DNA of 64,000 bases, from positions 248,001 through 312,000 of the forward strand of contig NZ_JABMCB010000202.1 in the NCBI RefSeq assembly GCF_013359935.1. The letters are read 5' to 3'. The notes under the pieces were generated by a model, which made no database searches, had not been told where the DNA came from, and worked only from the letters and a program-made list of their open reading frames with translations. The position numbers and the translations under genes are program-made. Shown piece after piece: positions 62,943 through 64,000 of the stretch (position 1 is its first letter; every line of letters starts with the position of its first letter). Source of the DNA: Paenibacillus xylanilyticus. GTDB lineage: Bacteria > Bacillota > Bacilli > Paenibacillales > Paenibacillaceae.

Positions 62943-64000
62943 ATGAAAGCAAACTCACTCATTCGCGCCATCATGACTACAATCGTCCTAGGTCTGCTAC
63001 TTTCCGGATGCGGTCTGACGAGTAGTGGCCAACCTAACGCTTCCAGCACCGATAAAGGAGAGAAAACCGGAAAGATAGCACTAAACTTCTGGTTTCCGGG
63101 AACCGACCAAGTGACCGTAAATGCCGTAAAAGAGTCCATCCAGACCTTTGAACAACAGAACCCCAATATCAAAGTGAATCTGACCTCGGTCCCTTGGGAC
63201 CAATACTTCCAGAAACTCGCCGTAGCCTATTCGGGCGGTACGCAGCCAGACGTACACGGTCTCGGCTTCGGACAGCTGATATCTACGGTGGATCAAGGCA
63301 AATATCTGGACCTGCAACCGTACATTGAGAAAGACCAGTGGGAAGGAACAACTGACTTCTACCCCGATATCCTTAAGGCAGGACAATGGGAAAACGGACA
63401 ATATGGGTTGTTGATACCGGATTTGCGCCCTCTTGCATGGCGTAAAGATTATTTGACCGAAGCCGGGTTGGATCCGGAATCTCCGCCACAAACCCTGGAT
63501 GAGCTATTCCAGTACGCTGATCAGCTGAAAGTGGTTCAGAACGGACAGACCATACGTTCCGGACTAGATATCCAAACAAGTAACGGCGAGCAATCCTATT
63601 TATCTCTTCTCCTTTTATATGGGGAGAACTTCTACGATCAGGAAGGCAATCCTACCTTTGATTCGGAAACGTCCATCGCTCTGGTGAAGAAACTCACCGA
63701 ACTGTACAAAGCAGGTGTATTCACAGCCAGCAACCAGCAGCAGACCGGAGGAACACCTTTCGCTCAAGGGCAGGCCGCGATGGCATTCGTCTCTCCTTCC
63801 AACATCGCATCCCTGATTCAATCCGTTGGGAAGGAGCAAGTGGATTGGGCACTTCCGCCAGCTGGACCAAATGGAGAACGCACATCGCTTATGCTGGGCA
63901 CGTTTCTGACGGCAGCCAAGGCATCTAAGTATCCGGAAGAAGCTTGGACATTTATCAAGTTCTGGTTCAGCCCCGACAATCAAATTGCTTATACTTCCAA
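62943..64000 (+). CDS. Sugar ABC transporter solute-binding lipoprotein (3' truncated by window)
   Basis: The frame runs from an ATG at 62943, with GGGGGAA 6 nt upstream, to the end of the window (352 codons). It begins MKANSLIRAIMTTIVLGLLL with lipobox LLSGC, then a family-1-type binding-protein domain: INLW-like ALNFWFPGTDQVTVNAVKES, TSVPWDQYFQKLAVAYSGGT and the later GQAAMAFVSPSNIASLI. It should bind an oligosaccharide and start a second importer operon beyond the window. It belongs to the UgpB/MalE branch rather than the LplA branch seen at 206. Confidence 0.9.
   Translation, partial: MKANSLIRAIMTTIVLGLLLSGCGLTSSGQPNASSTDKGEKTGKIALNFWFPGTDQVTVNAVKESIQTFEQQNPNIKVNLTSVPWDQYFQKLAVAYSGGTQPDVHGLGFGQLISTVDQGKYLDLQPYIEKDQWEGTTDFYPDILKAGQWENGQYGLLIPDLRPLAWRKDYLTEAGLDPESPPQTLDELFQYADQLKVVQNGQTIRSGLDIQTSNGEQSYLSLLLLYGENFYDQEGNPTFDSETSIALVKKLTELYKAGVFTASNQQQTGGTPFAQGQAAMAFVSPSNIASLIQSVGKEQVDWALPPAGPNGERTSLMLGTFLTAAKASKYPEEAWTFIKFWFSPDNQIAYTS

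Overview
The window most likely comes from a Paenibacillus-type Firmicute. The signs are a 2.4-kDa-residue-scale cell-surface protein ending in S-layer homology (SLH) modules, oligosaccharide ABC importers of the Lpl type made of a lipoprotein plus two permeases with no dedicated ATPase, many AraC regulators (one membrane-bound), strong AGGAGG-type ribosome binding sites, frequent TTG/GTG starts, and a VanS/OmpR-type two-component pair. No rRNA, tRNA, CRISPR array or complete transposon was seen.

Positions 1-26.9 kb are a plant-polysaccharide region. A minus-strand operon (6093 to 206) encodes a GH95 glycosidase, two permeases and a solute-binding lipoprotein, and is divergent from a membrane-bound AraC regulator. 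A second minus operon (12975 to 8910) encodes pectin methylesterase, GH105 unsaturated rhamnogalacturonyl hydrolase and a CE12-like acetylesterase, all without signal peptides, divergent from a cupin-AraC regulator that carries a cre-like site in its first codons. A GH43 enzyme and the giant SLH protein follow. The right edge is eroded: only the C-terminus of a sugar permease remains beside an AraC regulator, and a GH127 beta-L-arabinofuranosidase gene is frameshifted. The likely logic is surface hydrolysis, import of oligosaccharides, then intracellular de-esterification and hydrolysis.

Positions 27-56 kb are an accessory region rich in short NAD(P)/FAD enzymes paired with their own regulators: TetR-SDR-FAD monooxygenase, TetR-NmrA-SDR, TetR/NmrA, LysR/MFS/DJ-1, and MerR-aldo/keto reductase. 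Several operators are readable as palindromes. The same stretch holds many broken small genes (frameshifts, one nonsense codon, AraC, TetR and IS3 stubs) and at least two families of dispersed intergenic repeats: R1, core CCCGTTAGYTTAATGAA, sometimes with a hairpin built on AAAGCAGC; and R2, built from inverted GTTCTTGTCC/GGACAAGAAC. A hybrid sensor kinase with two kinase cores, a VanZ-domain protein and an esterase lie in the middle.

Positions 56-64 kb carry a lipoprotein gene with a response regulator/histidine kinase pair, a GlsB-type small membrane protein, a GC-rich serine hydrolase of actinobacterial appearance, and the start of another sugar-uptake locus (AraC regulator divergent from a solute-binding lipoprotein that runs off the end). 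All family calls come from reading the sequence and from memory of the families; no database search was possible.
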